A stretch of 35,652 nt of DNA from an uncultured Bacteroides sp. (GTDB lineage Bacteria > Bacteroidota > Bacteroidia > Bacteroidales > Bacteroidaceae): assembly GCF_910585845.1 (NCBI RefSeq), contig NZ_CAJUHF010000038.1, positions 1 through 35,652 on the forward strand. Direction: 5' to 3'. The translations under genes were made by a program, and so were the position numbers. Below the pieces are notes generated by a model that was not told the DNA's origin, made no database searches, and was given only the letters and a program-made list of their open reading frames with translations. Position 1 is the first letter of the stretch; the number at the start of each line of letters is the position of its first letter. Shown here in pieces: positions 1 to 8,322 of this stretch.

Positions 1-1
1 T

Positions 2-55
2 ATTCTAAAATTGTTGCTGACCAACATGATTGTATTCGATTCGCTGAATAGTTAC
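2..55 (+). repeat. Left copy of 54-base terminal inverted repeat
   Basis: Bases 2-55 are the exact reverse complement of 35599-35652; the match stops at base 56 (A here, C in the other copy). Each copy contains the imperfect dyad ATTC-GCT-GAAT. It may be the end of a mobile element present twice, a recombination site of an invertible segment, or a repeat at which an assembly contig was broken. The sequence outside the window is needed to tell these apart. Confidence 0.9.
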
Positions 56-170
56 AAACAGTTTCTAAAAATCAAAAAAATCCTAAAAGGAATTCAGGAC
101 AAAAAACAAGTTACTTCTCAAAGCTGTTTATTAGACAAAGAATCAAACAGACTAAAAATAATTAATTTAT

Positions 171-201
171 TTTGAAGTCTCATTGAAAGCCTATACATTT
201 G
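171..201 (+). promoter_or_regulatory. Bacteroides-type promoter for the export operon
   Basis: TTTG at 171-174, then 19 bases, then TACATTTG at 194-201, a full match to the Bacteroidetes -33/-7 form TTTG...TAnnTTTG. Transcription would start near 208, leaving an AT-rich leader of about 64 bases before the TolC-like gene. The rest of 56-170 is AT-rich with no other feature I can support. Confidence 0.7.
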
Positions 202-271
202 CATCGTTGTTTATGCAATTATTGTTGTTACACAAACAATATTTTTATCACCTTTATTAATATTATATACA

Positions 272-1759
272 ATGAGAAAGTTCTTATGTTTCATCAGTTT
301 AGCATGCATAACCATCGTTGCAGGCGCACAAGAGATATTAAGCCTTGATAGTTGCCGTGCATTGGCTATAGCCAACAATAAAGAGCTACTGATAAGCCAA
401 GAAAAAATAAATTCCGCCCATTATCAGAGAAAAGCGGCATTTACCAACTATCTTCCTGACATTTCCGCCACAGGTGGATACATGCGTACCCAAAAAGAAA
501 TCTCATTATTGAACAACAACCAAAAAAGCGCATTAAGCTCTATGGGAACCCAAGTGAGTGGTGCCATGCAAGCAGGCATACAAAACATCCTGACGCAGAA
601 TCCCGGACTGGCGCAGAACCCTCAATTCATGGCATTGATTCAGGCATTGGGTAACATCGACGTAGCTACTCCGCTGAACGGACTCGGCAACTCCCTTGTG
701 GATGCTTTCCGCACGGATACCCGCAACATGTATGCAGGTGCGCTGACTCTGACACAACCTTTATATATGGGTGGTAAAATACGCGCCTACAACAAAATTA
801 CCCGATATGCTGAAGAGTTGGCACGCCAGCAACACGCCAGCGGCTTGCAAGACGTCATCCTCAGCACCGACCAAGCCTATTGGCAAGTAGTATCGTTAGC
901 CAGCAAAAAGAAGTTGGCGGAAGGCTATCTGAAGTTATTGCAGAAGTTGGAAGACGATGTAAACAAGATGATAGCCGAAGGCGTAGCCACCAAAGCAGAC
1001 GGACTGTCGGTAAAGGTGAAAGTGAACGAAGCAGAAATGACACTGACCAAAGTGGAAGATGGCTTAAGCCTATCCAGAATGTTGTTATGCCAACTATGCG
1101 GATTGGACCTTTCCTCTCCCATCACCCTGAAAGACGAACAGGAAGATGATCTCGGTTCGAATGCGGCGGCTGCCGAAAGCATAGACATGAACAGCGTTTA
1201 TGCCATGCGTCCCGAAGTGCGCAGCCTGCAGCTTGCCACGGAGATCTACAAGCAAAAGATCAATGTCACCCGCTCCGAATATATGCCTTCACTGGCATTG
1301 ATGGGCAGCTACATGATGACCAACCCGTCTGTCTTCAACGGCTTCGAAAAGAAGTTCAAGGGAATGTGGAACGTGGGTGTCGTATTGCAAGTGCCTATCT
1401 GGCATTGGGGCGAAGGCTTGTATAAAGTGAAAGCAGCCAAAGCAGAAGCACGTATCGCCCAATACCAACTGGATGATGCCAAAGAAAAGATAGAACTCCA
1501 AGTCAACCAATCCGTCTTCAAAATGAATGAAGCCGCCAAGAAACTGACTATGGCAGAAAAGAATCTGGAAAAAGCCAATGAAAACCTGCGTTATGCCACC
1601 CTCGGATTTGAAGAAGGAGTGATAGCCGCCAGCAATGTCCTGGAAGCGCATACAGCATGGCTTTCCGCCCAATCGGATAAGATAGATGCACAGATAGACG
1701 TGAAACTGGCTGATATTTATCTGAAGAAGGCGGAGGGACGGTTATCAATTGACAATTGA
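272..1759 (+). CDS. TolC-family outer membrane efflux protein
   Basis: A 495-residue outer membrane channel of the TolC/OEP family, the exit duct of a tripartite exporter. Residues 1-19 form a signal peptide ending Ala-Gly-Ala before Gln20. Two long alpha-helical coiled repeats follow, rich in Lys, Glu and Ala, as in TolC. An extra segment at about residues 75-150 (Asn, Gln and Gly rich) lies between the first helical part and the first strand motif TQPLYMGGKI, and is probably a surface loop. It is the first gene of a four-gene plus-strand operon. The last four codons and the stop lie inside an intergenic tandem repeat (1747-1785). The family call is firm; the substrate is unknown. Confidence 0.93.
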   Translation: MRKFLCFISLACITIVAGAQEILSLDSCRALAIANNKELLISQEKINSAHYQRKAAFTNYLPDISATGGYMRTQKEISLLNNNQKSALSSMGTQVSGAMQAGIQNILTQNPGLAQNPQFMALIQALGNIDVATPLNGLGNSLVDAFRTDTRNMYAGALTLTQPLYMGGKIRAYNKITRYAEELARQQHASGLQDVILSTDQAYWQVVSLASKKKLAEGYLKLLQKLEDDVNKMIAEGVATKADGLSVKVKVNEAEMTLTKVEDGLSLSRMLLCQLCGLDLSSPITLKDEQEDDLGSNAAAAESIDMNSVYAMRPEVRSLQLATEIYKQKINVTRSEYMPSLALMGSYMMTNPSVFNGFEKKFKGMWNVGVVLQVPIWHWGEGLYKVKAAKAEARIAQYQLDDAKEKIELQVNQSVFKMNEAAKKLTMAEKNLEKANENLRYATLGFEEGVIAASNVLEAHTAWLSAQSDKIDAQIDVKLADIYLKKAEGRLSIDN

Positions 1760-1785
1760 TAATTGACAGTTGATAATTGACAATT
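1747..1785. repeat. AT-rich 14-bp tandem repeat in operon spacer
   Basis: Tandem copies of a roughly 14-base unit AATTGATAATTGAC. The TolC stop codon is inside the repeat. The same unit recurs at 11878-11936 between xseA and xseB. It is probably a simple-sequence spacer; no function is evident. Confidence 0.7.
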
Positions 1786-1826
1786 AAAACAGGAAATGGA
1801 AAGTTAACATTTAATATTTAGATAAA

Positions 1827-2813
1827 TTGGATACAAAATCACAAAACAGTAACATGCTGCTGGCATTTCTGACACTGACAGGCGTCATTGCCATAGTAGC
1901 CATAGTGGGGTTCTTTATGTTGCGCAAAGGACCGGAAATCGTACAAGGACAGGCGGAAGTCACCGAGTATCGTGTATCAAGCAAAGTGCCGGGACGTATC
2001 CTGGAGTTTCGGGTGAAAGAGGGAGAAAGCGTGCAGGCAGGAGATACGCTTGCCATACTGGAAGCCCCGGACGTGTTGGCAAAACTGGAACAGGCGCGTG
2101 CCGCAGAAGCCGCTGCACAGGCGCAAAATGAGAAAGCACAAAAAGGTGCCCGTCATGAGCAAGTGCAGGGTGCCTTTGAAATGTGGCAGAAAGCAAAAGC
2201 CGGACTTGCCATCGCCGAGAAATCATACAAACGCGTGAAGAACCTTACCGACCAAGGTGTCATGTCTGCACAGAAGTTGGATGAAGTCACTGCCCAACGT
2301 GATGCTGCCATAGCTACCGAGAAAGCTGCCAAAGCACAGTACGACATGGCAAGAAACGGTGCCGAACGCGAAGACAAAGCCGCTGCCGCCGCTATGGTGA
2401 ATCGTGCGAAAGGTGCCGTAGCCGAAGTAGAATCCTATATCAAAGAGACTTATCTGATAGCACAAACGGCAGGAGAAGTCTCCGAGATATTCCCGCAAGC
2501 AGGCGAACTGGTGGGAACCGGTGCACCTATCATGAATATTGCCATAATGGATGACTTATGGGTGACCTTCAACGTCCGTGAAGACTTGTTGCAAGGACTG
2601 AACGTGAATACAGAGTTTGAAGCCTTCATTCCAGCATTGAACAAAGATATCCGGCTGAAGGTGAACTACATGAAAGACCTCGGTACATACGCCGCATGGA
2701 AAGCGACCAAAACCACCGGACAGTTCGACCTGAAAACCTTCGAAGTGAGAGCTGTGCCGCAAGAGAAAGTGGAAGGATTGCGTCCGGGAATGTCGGTAAT
2801 ATTGGAGAAGTAA
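1827..2813 (+). CDS. HlyD/EmrA-family periplasmic adaptor
   Basis: A 328-residue membrane fusion protein linking inner-membrane permeases to the TolC channel. One transmembrane helix covers about residues 11-32. The first half of a lipoyl-like domain follows (EYRVSSKVPGRILEFRVKEG), then an Ala/Lys/Glu-rich coiled hairpin at about 75-200, the second lipoyl half (AGEVSEIFPQAGELVGTGAP) and a beta-barrel domain. The start chosen is TTG at 1827, giving a short charged N-terminus before the helix. The first in-frame ATG is at 1854 and would leave almost nothing ahead of the membrane helix. It lies 67 bases after the TolC gene. Confidence 0.9.
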   Translation: MDTKSQNSNMLLAFLTLTGVIAIVAIVGFFMLRKGPEIVQGQAEVTEYRVSSKVPGRILEFRVKEGESVQAGDTLAILEAPDVLAKLEQARAAEAAAQAQNEKAQKGARHEQVQGAFEMWQKAKAGLAIAEKSYKRVKNLTDQGVMSAQKLDEVTAQRDAAIATEKAAKAQYDMARNGAEREDKAAAAAMVNRAKGAVAEVESYIKETYLIAQTAGEVSEIFPQAGELVGTGAPIMNIAIMDDLWVTFNVREDLLQGLNVNTEFEAFIPALNKDIRLKVNYMKDLGTYAAWKATKTTGQFDLKTFEVRAVPQEKVEGLRPGMSVILEK

Positions 2814-2818
2814 CAAGG

Positions 2819-2849
2819 TGGGAAGTGGAAAATGGAAAGTGGAAAATGG
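2819..2849. repeat. Purine-rich short tandem repeat supplying a start codon
   Basis: Tandem copies of a 14-base unit close to GGAAAGTGGAAAAT fill the spacer between the adaptor and the first permease. The predicted permease start ATG (2846-2848) is part of the last unit. No function is evident. Confidence 0.6.
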
Positions 2850-4024
2850 TACGAGACAAAAAACACATCGCCTTGTGGAACGTATTGAAACGGGAATGCC
2901 GACGAATGGTTTCCCGCCCGTTGTATCTGTTCTGCATGGTGATAGCTCCACTGTTCTGCTATGTATTTTTCACCACGCTGATGGGTTCGGGGCTTCCTGT
3001 CAACATGCCCATAGGTGTAGTGGATCAGGATATGACCTCCACTTCACGCCAACTCGCGCGTAACCTGGATGCTTTCGAGCAGACTGCCGTTGTAGCCCAC
3101 TACCCTACTGTCAGTGAGGCGCGCACAGCCATGCAGTCTGGGGAAATATACGGTTTCTATTATATCCCGCAAGGAACTACAGCCAAAGTACAATCCCAAC
3201 GGCAACCTACTGTCTCGTTCTATACCAACAACACGCTGCTCATTGCCGGCTCGCTGCTCTACAAAGACATGAAAATGATGAGTGAACTGGCATCAGGAGC
3301 CGCCGCACGCGCCAGCCTGTATGCCAAAGGAGCTACTGAGGCGCAAGCCATGGCATTCCTACAACCCATCGTCATCGACACGCACCCACTGAACAATCCT
3401 TGGTTGAACTATTCCGTCTATCTGTGCAACACTTTTGCACCGGGCGTATTGATGCTGTTGATTTTCATGATAACCGTCTACTCCATCGGTGTGGAGATAA
3501 AAGACCGTACAGCCCGCGAGTGGTTGCGTATGGGAAATAACTCCATTTACATCTCCCTTGCCGGAAAGCTCTTGCCGCATACCGCCGTCTTTTTCCTGAT
3601 GGGCATATTATATAATGTGTACCTATATGGTTTTCTTCATTTCCCTTGCAACAGCGGTATCCTGCCAATGTTGCTTGCCACTCTATGCCTGGTGCTGGCA
3701 TCGCAAGGGATGGGAGTGCTCATGATAGGGACATTACCTACCTTGCGCCTGGGACTGAGTTTCGCATCGCTTTGGGGAGTACTCTCGTTCTCGATGTGCG
3801 GTCTGTCGTTTCCTGCTATGGCCATGCATCCCATGTTGCAAGGATTGGCGAACTTGTTCCCGCTACGCCACTATTTCCTGATTTATGTAGACCAGGCACT
3901 GAATGGTTATCCGATGGCCTATTCATGGATCAACTACGTGGCATTACTCATTTTCATGATGCTTCCTTTTCTCATTGTACATCGACTGAAAGGAGCGTTG
4001 ATTTACTATAAATATGTGCCCTAA
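2846..4024 (+). CDS. ABC-2 type transporter permease (first)
   Basis: A 392-residue inner-membrane permease of the ABC-2 class: one N-terminal transmembrane helix (about 27-45), a large periplasmic domain (about 50-220) and five or so C-terminal helices, as in YhhJ-like exporters. The start at 2846 (MVRDKK) is preferred. Longer versions reaching back to 2696 would overlap the end of the adaptor gene and have a non-membrane, low-quality N-terminus. Its stop overlaps the next start (TAATG at 4022-4026), so the two permeases are probably translationally coupled and act as a heterodimer. No nucleotide-binding domain is present in this protein or nearby. Confidence 0.88.
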   Translation: MVRDKKHIALWNVLKRECRRMVSRPLYLFCMVIAPLFCYVFFTTLMGSGLPVNMPIGVVDQDMTSTSRQLARNLDAFEQTAVVAHYPTVSEARTAMQSGEIYGFYYIPQGTTAKVQSQRQPTVSFYTNNTLLIAGSLLYKDMKMMSELASGAAARASLYAKGATEAQAMAFLQPIVIDTHPLNNPWLNYSVYLCNTFAPGVLMLLIFMITVYSIGVEIKDRTAREWLRMGNNSIYISLAGKLLPHTAVFFLMGILYNVYLYGFLHFPCNSGILPMLLATLCLVLASQGMGVLMIGTLPTLRLGLSFASLWGVLSFSMCGLSFPAMAMHPMLQGLANLFPLRHYFLIYVDQALNGYPMAYSWINYVALLIFMMLPFLIVHRLKGALIYYKYVP

Positions 4025-5256
4025 TGAAACAGCTGACGTTTAAACAGAAAATCATACAAGGTATCCACGATTTGTTTTATATCTGGATGCAGGAGTTCCG
4101 CACAACTTTCCGCGATCAGGGTGTGCTCATCTTTTTCGTGCTTGTCCCGTTGATGTATCCGCTGATTTATGCTTTCATCTACACCAATGAGACGATACGT
4201 GAGGTTCCTGCCGTTGTAGTAGACTATTCACACAGTGCATTGAGCCGCGAATATCTGCGGAAAGTGGATGCCAGCCCAGAGGTGAAGATCGTGTCCTATT
4301 GTGCCGACATGGAAGAAGCGAAGCTGATGCTGAAAGAGCGCCTTGCATATGGCATTATCTATGTCCCCGCCGACTTCAGCGACAACATCGCGCAGGGGAA
4401 GCAGACCCAAGTCAGCCTGTTCTGCGACATGAGCGGACTGCTCTACTACAAGGCTTTGCTGAATGCAAACACAAGCGTGTCACTGGACATGAACGCCGAC
4501 ATAAAGATACAGCGTGCCGGCAACAGTACCCACCGGCAGGATGAGATCACCACCTATCCGATAAAATATGAGGATGTCGCCCTCTTCAACCCGACCAATG
4601 GTTTCGCTGCGTTCCTGATACCTGCCGTGCTGATACTGATCATCCAGCAGACCTTGCTGCTCGGCATCGGACTATCCGTCGGAACTGCGCGCGAACACAA
4701 CCGATTCAGGGATTTGGTGCCCATCAACCGCCACTATAACGGAACGTTACGCATTGTCCTTGGCAAGGGATTGAGTTACTTCATGGTGTACGCTCTTGTA
4801 TCTGTCTATGTGCTTTGTGTAGTACCACGTCTGTTCAGTCTTATCCAAATAGGCCGACCGGATATATTGGCACTGTTTACCCTACCCTATCTGGCAGCTT
4901 GCATTTTCTTCGCAATGACTGCCTCGATAGCCATACGCAATCGGGAAACCTGCATGTTGCTATTCGTATTCACCTCCGTACCCTTGCTGTTCCTTTCCGG
5001 CATCTCCTGGCCCGGTGCGGCAATGCCGGACTTCTGGAGATATTTCTCCTACATCTTCCCGTCGACTTTCGGAATCAATGGTTTCGTACGCATCAACAGC
5101 ATGGGAGCCAGCCTCAACGAAGTGGCTCCCGAATACAGGGCTTTGTGGATACAGGCAGGTATCTATTTCCTGACCACCTGCGGGGTGTATCGTTGGCAGA
5201 TCATCCAAAGCCGGAAACATGTGATTGAGAAGTACAAGGAATATAAAGGTCGGTAA
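4024..5256 (+). CDS. ABC-2 type transporter permease (second)
   Basis: A 410-residue permease with the same plan as its upstream partner: first helix at about residues 33-53, a periplasmic domain at about 55-190, then a helix bundle containing a glycine-rich turn (LLFLSGISWPGAAMP), typical of the ABC-2 family. Its start overlaps the upstream stop by one base. It completes a TolC-HlyD-permease-permease operon that resembles the yhiI-rbbA-yhhJ layout of enterobacteria but lacks the ATPase part. The export substrate is not predictable. Confidence 0.88.
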   Translation: MKQLTFKQKIIQGIHDLFYIWMQEFRTTFRDQGVLIFFVLVPLMYPLIYAFIYTNETIREVPAVVVDYSHSALSREYLRKVDASPEVKIVSYCADMEEAKLMLKERLAYGIIYVPADFSDNIAQGKQTQVSLFCDMSGLLYYKALLNANTSVSLDMNADIKIQRAGNSTHRQDEITTYPIKYEDVALFNPTNGFAAFLIPAVLILIIQQTLLLGIGLSVGTAREHNRFRDLVPINRHYNGTLRIVLGKGLSYFMVYALVSVYVLCVVPRLFSLIQIGRPDILALFTLPYLAACIFFAMTASIAIRNRETCMLLFVFTSVPLLFLSGISWPGAAMPDFWRYFSYIFPSTFGINGFVRINSMGASLNEVAPEYRALWIQAGIYFLTTCGVYRWQIIQSRKHVIEKYKEYKGR

Positions 5257-5382
5257 ACAACGATTGGAATCATCCGAGGAGAGCGTCTCGAAATGACGAT
5301 AACCCACGGATAAAATTGTGGAAGGCAATTCAATTGTCAATATTTTTCTATACATGTATTTTGAAGGCATTTTTGCCCCTCG

Positions 5383-5411
5383 CCCCCTCCAGAATACCTT
5401 CTGAGAGGGGG
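5383..5411. terminator. Stem-loop after the export operon
   Basis: CCCCCTCCAGAA (5383-5394) pairs with TTCTG-a-GAGGGGG (5399-5411): twelve pairs, one bulged A and a four-base loop. It sits 127 bases after the last permease. No T-run follows on the plus strand, so it could be a Rho-assisted end or an RNA-stability element instead of a classic terminator. Confidence 0.5.
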
Positions 5412-5414
5412 GAT

Positions 5415-5502
5415 AATGACTCAGGGACTGAAAGGGTTTCAGTCCCTGAGTGAATGCCTTTCAGTCCCTGAGTCAATGGCATTCATTCAGTGAGTGAATC
5501 CT
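5415..5502. repeat. Four-unit 22-bp repeat array with one inverted unit
   Basis: Three direct units occupy 5437-5458, 5459-5480 and 5481-5502, each exactly 22 bases. The first two share the 15-base core TTTCAGTCCCTGAGT; the third is more diverged (ATTCATTCAGTGAGT). The preceding 22 bases (5415-5436) are the same unit inverted, so 5419-5433 and 5437-5451 form a perfect 15-bp stem with loop GGG. The repeated arm at 5459-5473 could pair with the inverted unit instead, giving two alternative hairpins. Confidence 0.85.
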
Positions 5503-5658
5503 GCATCTTCCGAAAAGCGGACATTCTCCACTGTTTTGTTAAGAAAAAGTCTTTTTCTTATTTACTTAATACGGCTTATACCGCATGACGGATAAGTGAA
5601 CGACTCCTATGAAAAAAGAACTTTCGGAAGGTATTTCACACTAATTAACCAACTGTTT

Positions 5659-5689
5659 ATTGCAAGGCTACGAAAGTTTCGTAGCTTTG
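5659..5689 (+). promoter_or_regulatory. Promoter of the BlaI-M56 pair
   Basis: The -7 box TAGCTTTG (5682-5689) matches TAnnTTTG. A -33 box ATTG (5659-5662) stands 19 bases upstream. The -7 box overlaps the operator palindrome, which fits repression by occlusion. Confidence 0.7.
5667..5685. promoter_or_regulatory. BlaI-type operator palindrome
   Basis: A perfect dyad, GCTACGAAA at 5667-5675 and TTTCGTAGC at 5677-5685 around a central G. It overlaps the -7 box and lies 32 bases before the BlaI gene. BlaI/MecI proteins bind dyads of this size as dimers, so autoregulation is likely. I saw no second copy of this dyad in the window. Confidence 0.75.
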
Positions 5690-5717
5690 CATTGAATTCA
5701 TTTAAATACTTTATTCC

Positions 5718-6083
5718 ATGGAAAAGTTAACTATACAAGAAGAAGAAGCAATGATTTACATTTGGGAACTGGGCAGTTGCTTCATTAAAGACATTGTTGC
5801 CAAATATCCCAAGCCGACGCCTCCCTACACCACAGTAGCTTCCATCGTGAAAAATTTGGAGCGCAAGCAGTATGTAACAGTCACACGGGTGGGGAATACG
5901 TACCAATACACACCCGCCATCCGCGAAAGCGAGTACAAACGTACCTTCATGAGCGGATTCGTGCGCAATTACTTTGAGAACTCATACAAGGAAATGGTCT
6001 CGTTCTTCGCCAAAGAGCAGAAGATTTCGACCAATGACCTGAAAGACATCATAGACATGATTGAGAAAGGGAAAGAATCTTAA
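5718..6083 (+). CDS. BlaI/MecI/CopY-family repressor
   Basis: A 121-residue winged-helix repressor of the BlaI/MecI family. The N-terminal DNA-binding domain covers about residues 1-70 (LTIQEEEAMIYIWELG; recognition-helix region PPYTTVASIVKNLERK; wing VGNTYQYTP), followed by a helical dimerisation tail. In the family, proteolysis by a membrane M56 protease relieves repression. The partner protease starts 16 bases downstream, and a matching palindrome overlaps the promoter. No beta-lactamase gene is adjacent, so the signal is probably something other than a beta-lactam. Confidence 0.93.
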   Translation: MEKLTIQEEEAMIYIWELGSCFIKDIVAKYPKPTPPYTTVASIVKNLERKQYVTVTRVGNTYQYTPAIRESEYKRTFMSGFVRNYFENSYKEMVSFFAKEQKISTNDLKDIIDMIEKGKES

Positions 6084-6099
6084 AAAAGCAAACAGAAAG

Positions 6100-8205
6100 A
6101 TGTTAGCGTATTTTCTAAAAATAAACGTAGCCATTGCGCTGTTCTATGCGTTCTATCGGCTGTTTTTCTATAAAGACACGTTCTTCACGTGGCGCAGGAC
6201 GGCACTGCTGTGTTTCTTTGCCGTTTCTGCCCTGTATCCCTTGCTGAACATACAGACATGGATTACGGAGCAGAAACCCATGGTGGCAATGGCAGACCTG
6301 TACGCCGACATCATCCTGCCGGAAATCACTCTCATGCCCGAACAAACGGACACCGACTGGAAAACCCTCCTGCATCATGCAGCGGGCTTCACCTATTGGG
6401 GAGTGGTGGTTCTACTGGCAATCCGCCTGCTCATACAGCTCATCGGTATCATCCGCCTCTCCTTCCGTTGCCGGAAGACGCGGATAAACGGTACCGATGT
6501 ACGCCTGCTCAAGCAAGCAGACGGGCCTTTCTCTTTCTTCCACTGGATATTTATCTATCCGGATAACCACACCGAGGAGGAATTGAACGAGATACTGACT
6601 CACGAACAGACTCATGCCAGCCAATGGCATTCGGTGGACGTGCTGATCAGTGAGACGGTATGCATATTCTGCTGGTTCAATCCCTTCGCCTGGCTCATGA
6701 AACGCGAGATCCGCACCAATTTGGAATATCTGGCGGACAACCGCGTATTAGAAACCGGGTACGACTCCAAAACCTATCAGTATCACCTGTTAGGACTCTC
6801 CCATCACAAGGCTGCAGCAACTATCTATAATAGTTTCAATGTTTTACCTTTAAAAAAGCGTATCAAAATGATGAACAAGAAAAGAACCCGAGAAATAGGA
6901 AGGACCAAGTACATCATGTTCCTCCCTTTGGCAGCCTTACTGATGATTATCAGCAACATCGAAGCCGTGGCACGCACCACCAGAGAAGTGGCCAAAGATG
7001 TCATAGAGGCTGTAGAAGAGAATCTGACGCCGAAAGTGACAGCACCGGACACGGAAACCGCCACTACCGGAATGATCCTTACAACGGAAACGGAAGCCCT
7101 GCCGGAAACGCTGGAAACACCCTCCGTAACAACAGCAACCCAATCTGAAACACCTGCGCCGCAACAGGACAAGGATAAACTTGTAACCTATCAGGGAGTG
7201 GTAGTGGACAAAGACGGCAATCCGGTGGAAGGAGCAGAAGTGATCGTAAAAGGAAGACACAAACTGCCGCAAAACCAGTCATTCCGGACCGACAAGAACG
7301 GAGAGTTCTCCATCCTTGCTTTCGAGAATACCCCATCCATAGCCATAAGATGGGAAAAAGACAGCAAATATATGTTAGGAGGTACCCCAATAGAGCATGA
7401 AAAACGCACCGGAATAAAAATTGTCATGAATGACAAATGGCTGAATCCGCCTGCCAACGATCCGAACAATCCGGTGTTTGAGGTAGTAGAACAAATGCCC
7501 GTATTCCCAGATGGCGGCATACAAGGTGTGATGCAATTTCTGGCGAAAAACATCAAATACCCGGTAAATGCAATGAAGAATGGTACACAAGGGCGCGTCA
7601 CCGTGCAATTCATTGTAAATACCGACGGAAGCATCTCCAATGTAGGTATTCTGCGCGGAGTGGACCCTGATTTGGACAACGAAGCAGTACGCGTCATCAG
7701 CACAATGCCCAACTGGCAACCGGGCATGCAGAAAGGAAAAGCTGTACGGGTGAAATATACGATCCCCGTCATGTTCCGGTTGAATGATGAAAAGAAGGAG
7801 GAATACAAGCCTGTGCAGACGATTGCAGGTTCGGTAGTCGTTACAAACCAGACGAACGGAAAAGAGCCTGCGGTAAACAACAACGTAATCACTGTCTTTG
7901 AAGCCGTAGAGCAGATGCCTTCATTCCCCGGTGGCACAGAAGGACTGATGAGGTATCTTGCCCAACACATCAAATATCCGGTAGAAGCACAACAGGCCAA
8001 AAAGCAAGGACGGGTAGTCGTACAAGTCGTCATCGACGAAAACGGCAACGTTATAAGCCCTAAAATAACCCAAAGCGCCGAACCGCTATTGGATGCGGAA
8101 GCCATCCGCGTAACGGTAAACATGCCGAAATGGAAACCGGGCATGCAAAAAGGAAAGGCGGTCAACGTAAGATACACGTTCCCTATTGATTTTAAGTTAC
8201 AATAA
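6100..8205 (+). CDS. M56 (BlaR1-like) metallopeptidase with two TonB C-terminal domains
   Basis: A 701-residue membrane sensor protease. Helices lie at about 5-23, 35-50, 98-120 and 180-200. The zinc motif is H168-E169-Q-T-H172 with E209 (EYLAD) as likely third ligand. After a helix at about 270-285 come a Thr/Glu-rich linker (290-360), a carboxypeptidase-like beta-sandwich (VVVDKDGNPVEGAEVIVKG, about 363-445), and two tandem TonB C-terminal domains (about 465-560 and 605-701) that both begin with a VEQMP.FP motif. The ATG at 6100 is chosen because an upstream TTG at 6061 would overlap the repressor gene and add only basic residues. It probably cleaves the upstream BlaI protein. The TonB repeats suggest envelope contact, which is inference. 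Confidence 0.9.
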   Translation: MLAYFLKINVAIALFYAFYRLFFYKDTFFTWRRTALLCFFAVSALYPLLNIQTWITEQKPMVAMADLYADIILPEITLMPEQTDTDWKTLLHHAAGFTYWGVVVLLAIRLLIQLIGIIRLSFRCRKTRINGTDVRLLKQADGPFSFFHWIFIYPDNHTEEELNEILTHEQTHASQWHSVDVLISETVCIFCWFNPFAWLMKREIRTNLEYLADNRVLETGYDSKTYQYHLLGLSHHKAAATIYNSFNVLPLKKRIKMMNKKRTREIGRTKYIMFLPLAALLMIISNIEAVARTTREVAKDVIEAVEENLTPKVTAPDTETATTGMILTTETEALPETLETPSVTTATQSETPAPQQDKDKLVTYQGVVVDKDGNPVEGAEVIVKGRHKLPQNQSFRTDKNGEFSILAFENTPSIAIRWEKDSKYMLGGTPIEHEKRTGIKIVMNDKWLNPPANDPNNPVFEVVEQMPVFPDGGIQGVMQFLAKNIKYPVNAMKNGTQGRVTVQFIVNTDGSISNVGILRGVDPDLDNEAVRVISTMPNWQPGMQKGKAVRVKYTIPVMFRLNDEKKEEYKPVQTIAGSVVVTNQTNGKEPAVNNNVITVFEAVEQMPSFPGGTEGLMRYLAQHIKYPVEAQQAKKQGRVVVQVVIDENGNVISPKITQSAEPLLDAEAIRVTVNMPKWKPGMQKGKAVNVRYTFPIDFKLQ

Positions 8206-8244
8206 AGCTACAATCCAAGAAGAAATTCTCTCTTATAACTAATA

Positions 8245-8305
8245 GATTATCCGCAAGCCCTGCCCTTGGCCGTTCACTTCGGCACAAGGGCAGGATGCAG
8301 ATAAT
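8245..8305. terminator. Long imperfect hairpin after the M56 gene
   Basis: The core stem is CTGCCCTTGGCCG (8260-8272) with CGGC-a-CAAGGGCAG (8280-8293), seven-base loop, one bulged A. An outer arm GATTATC (8245-8251) pairs with GATAATC (8299-8305). It lies 40 bases after the M56 stop and just before a 21-codon ORF. There is no T-run on the plus strand. It may be a processing or stability element, or the leader structure of that ORF. Confidence 0.55.
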
Positions 8306-8322
8306 CAAAAAAATCATATACC

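Larger units (their letters stand above)
5257..5717. other. Intergenic region with hairpin, 22-bp repeats and BlaI control region
   Basis: This 461-base gap holds, in order, a GC-rich hairpin (5383-5411), an array of 22-bp repeats with one inverted unit (5415-5502), and the promoter and operator of the BlaI gene (5659-5689). I see no supported coding sequence in it. Confidence 0.7.

Noticed and set aside
2696..2845. Upstream extension of the first permease to an earlier ATG
   Set aside because: It overlaps the adaptor gene by 118 bases and adds a polar stretch encoded by simple repeat; the start at 2846 gives a normal permease N-terminus.
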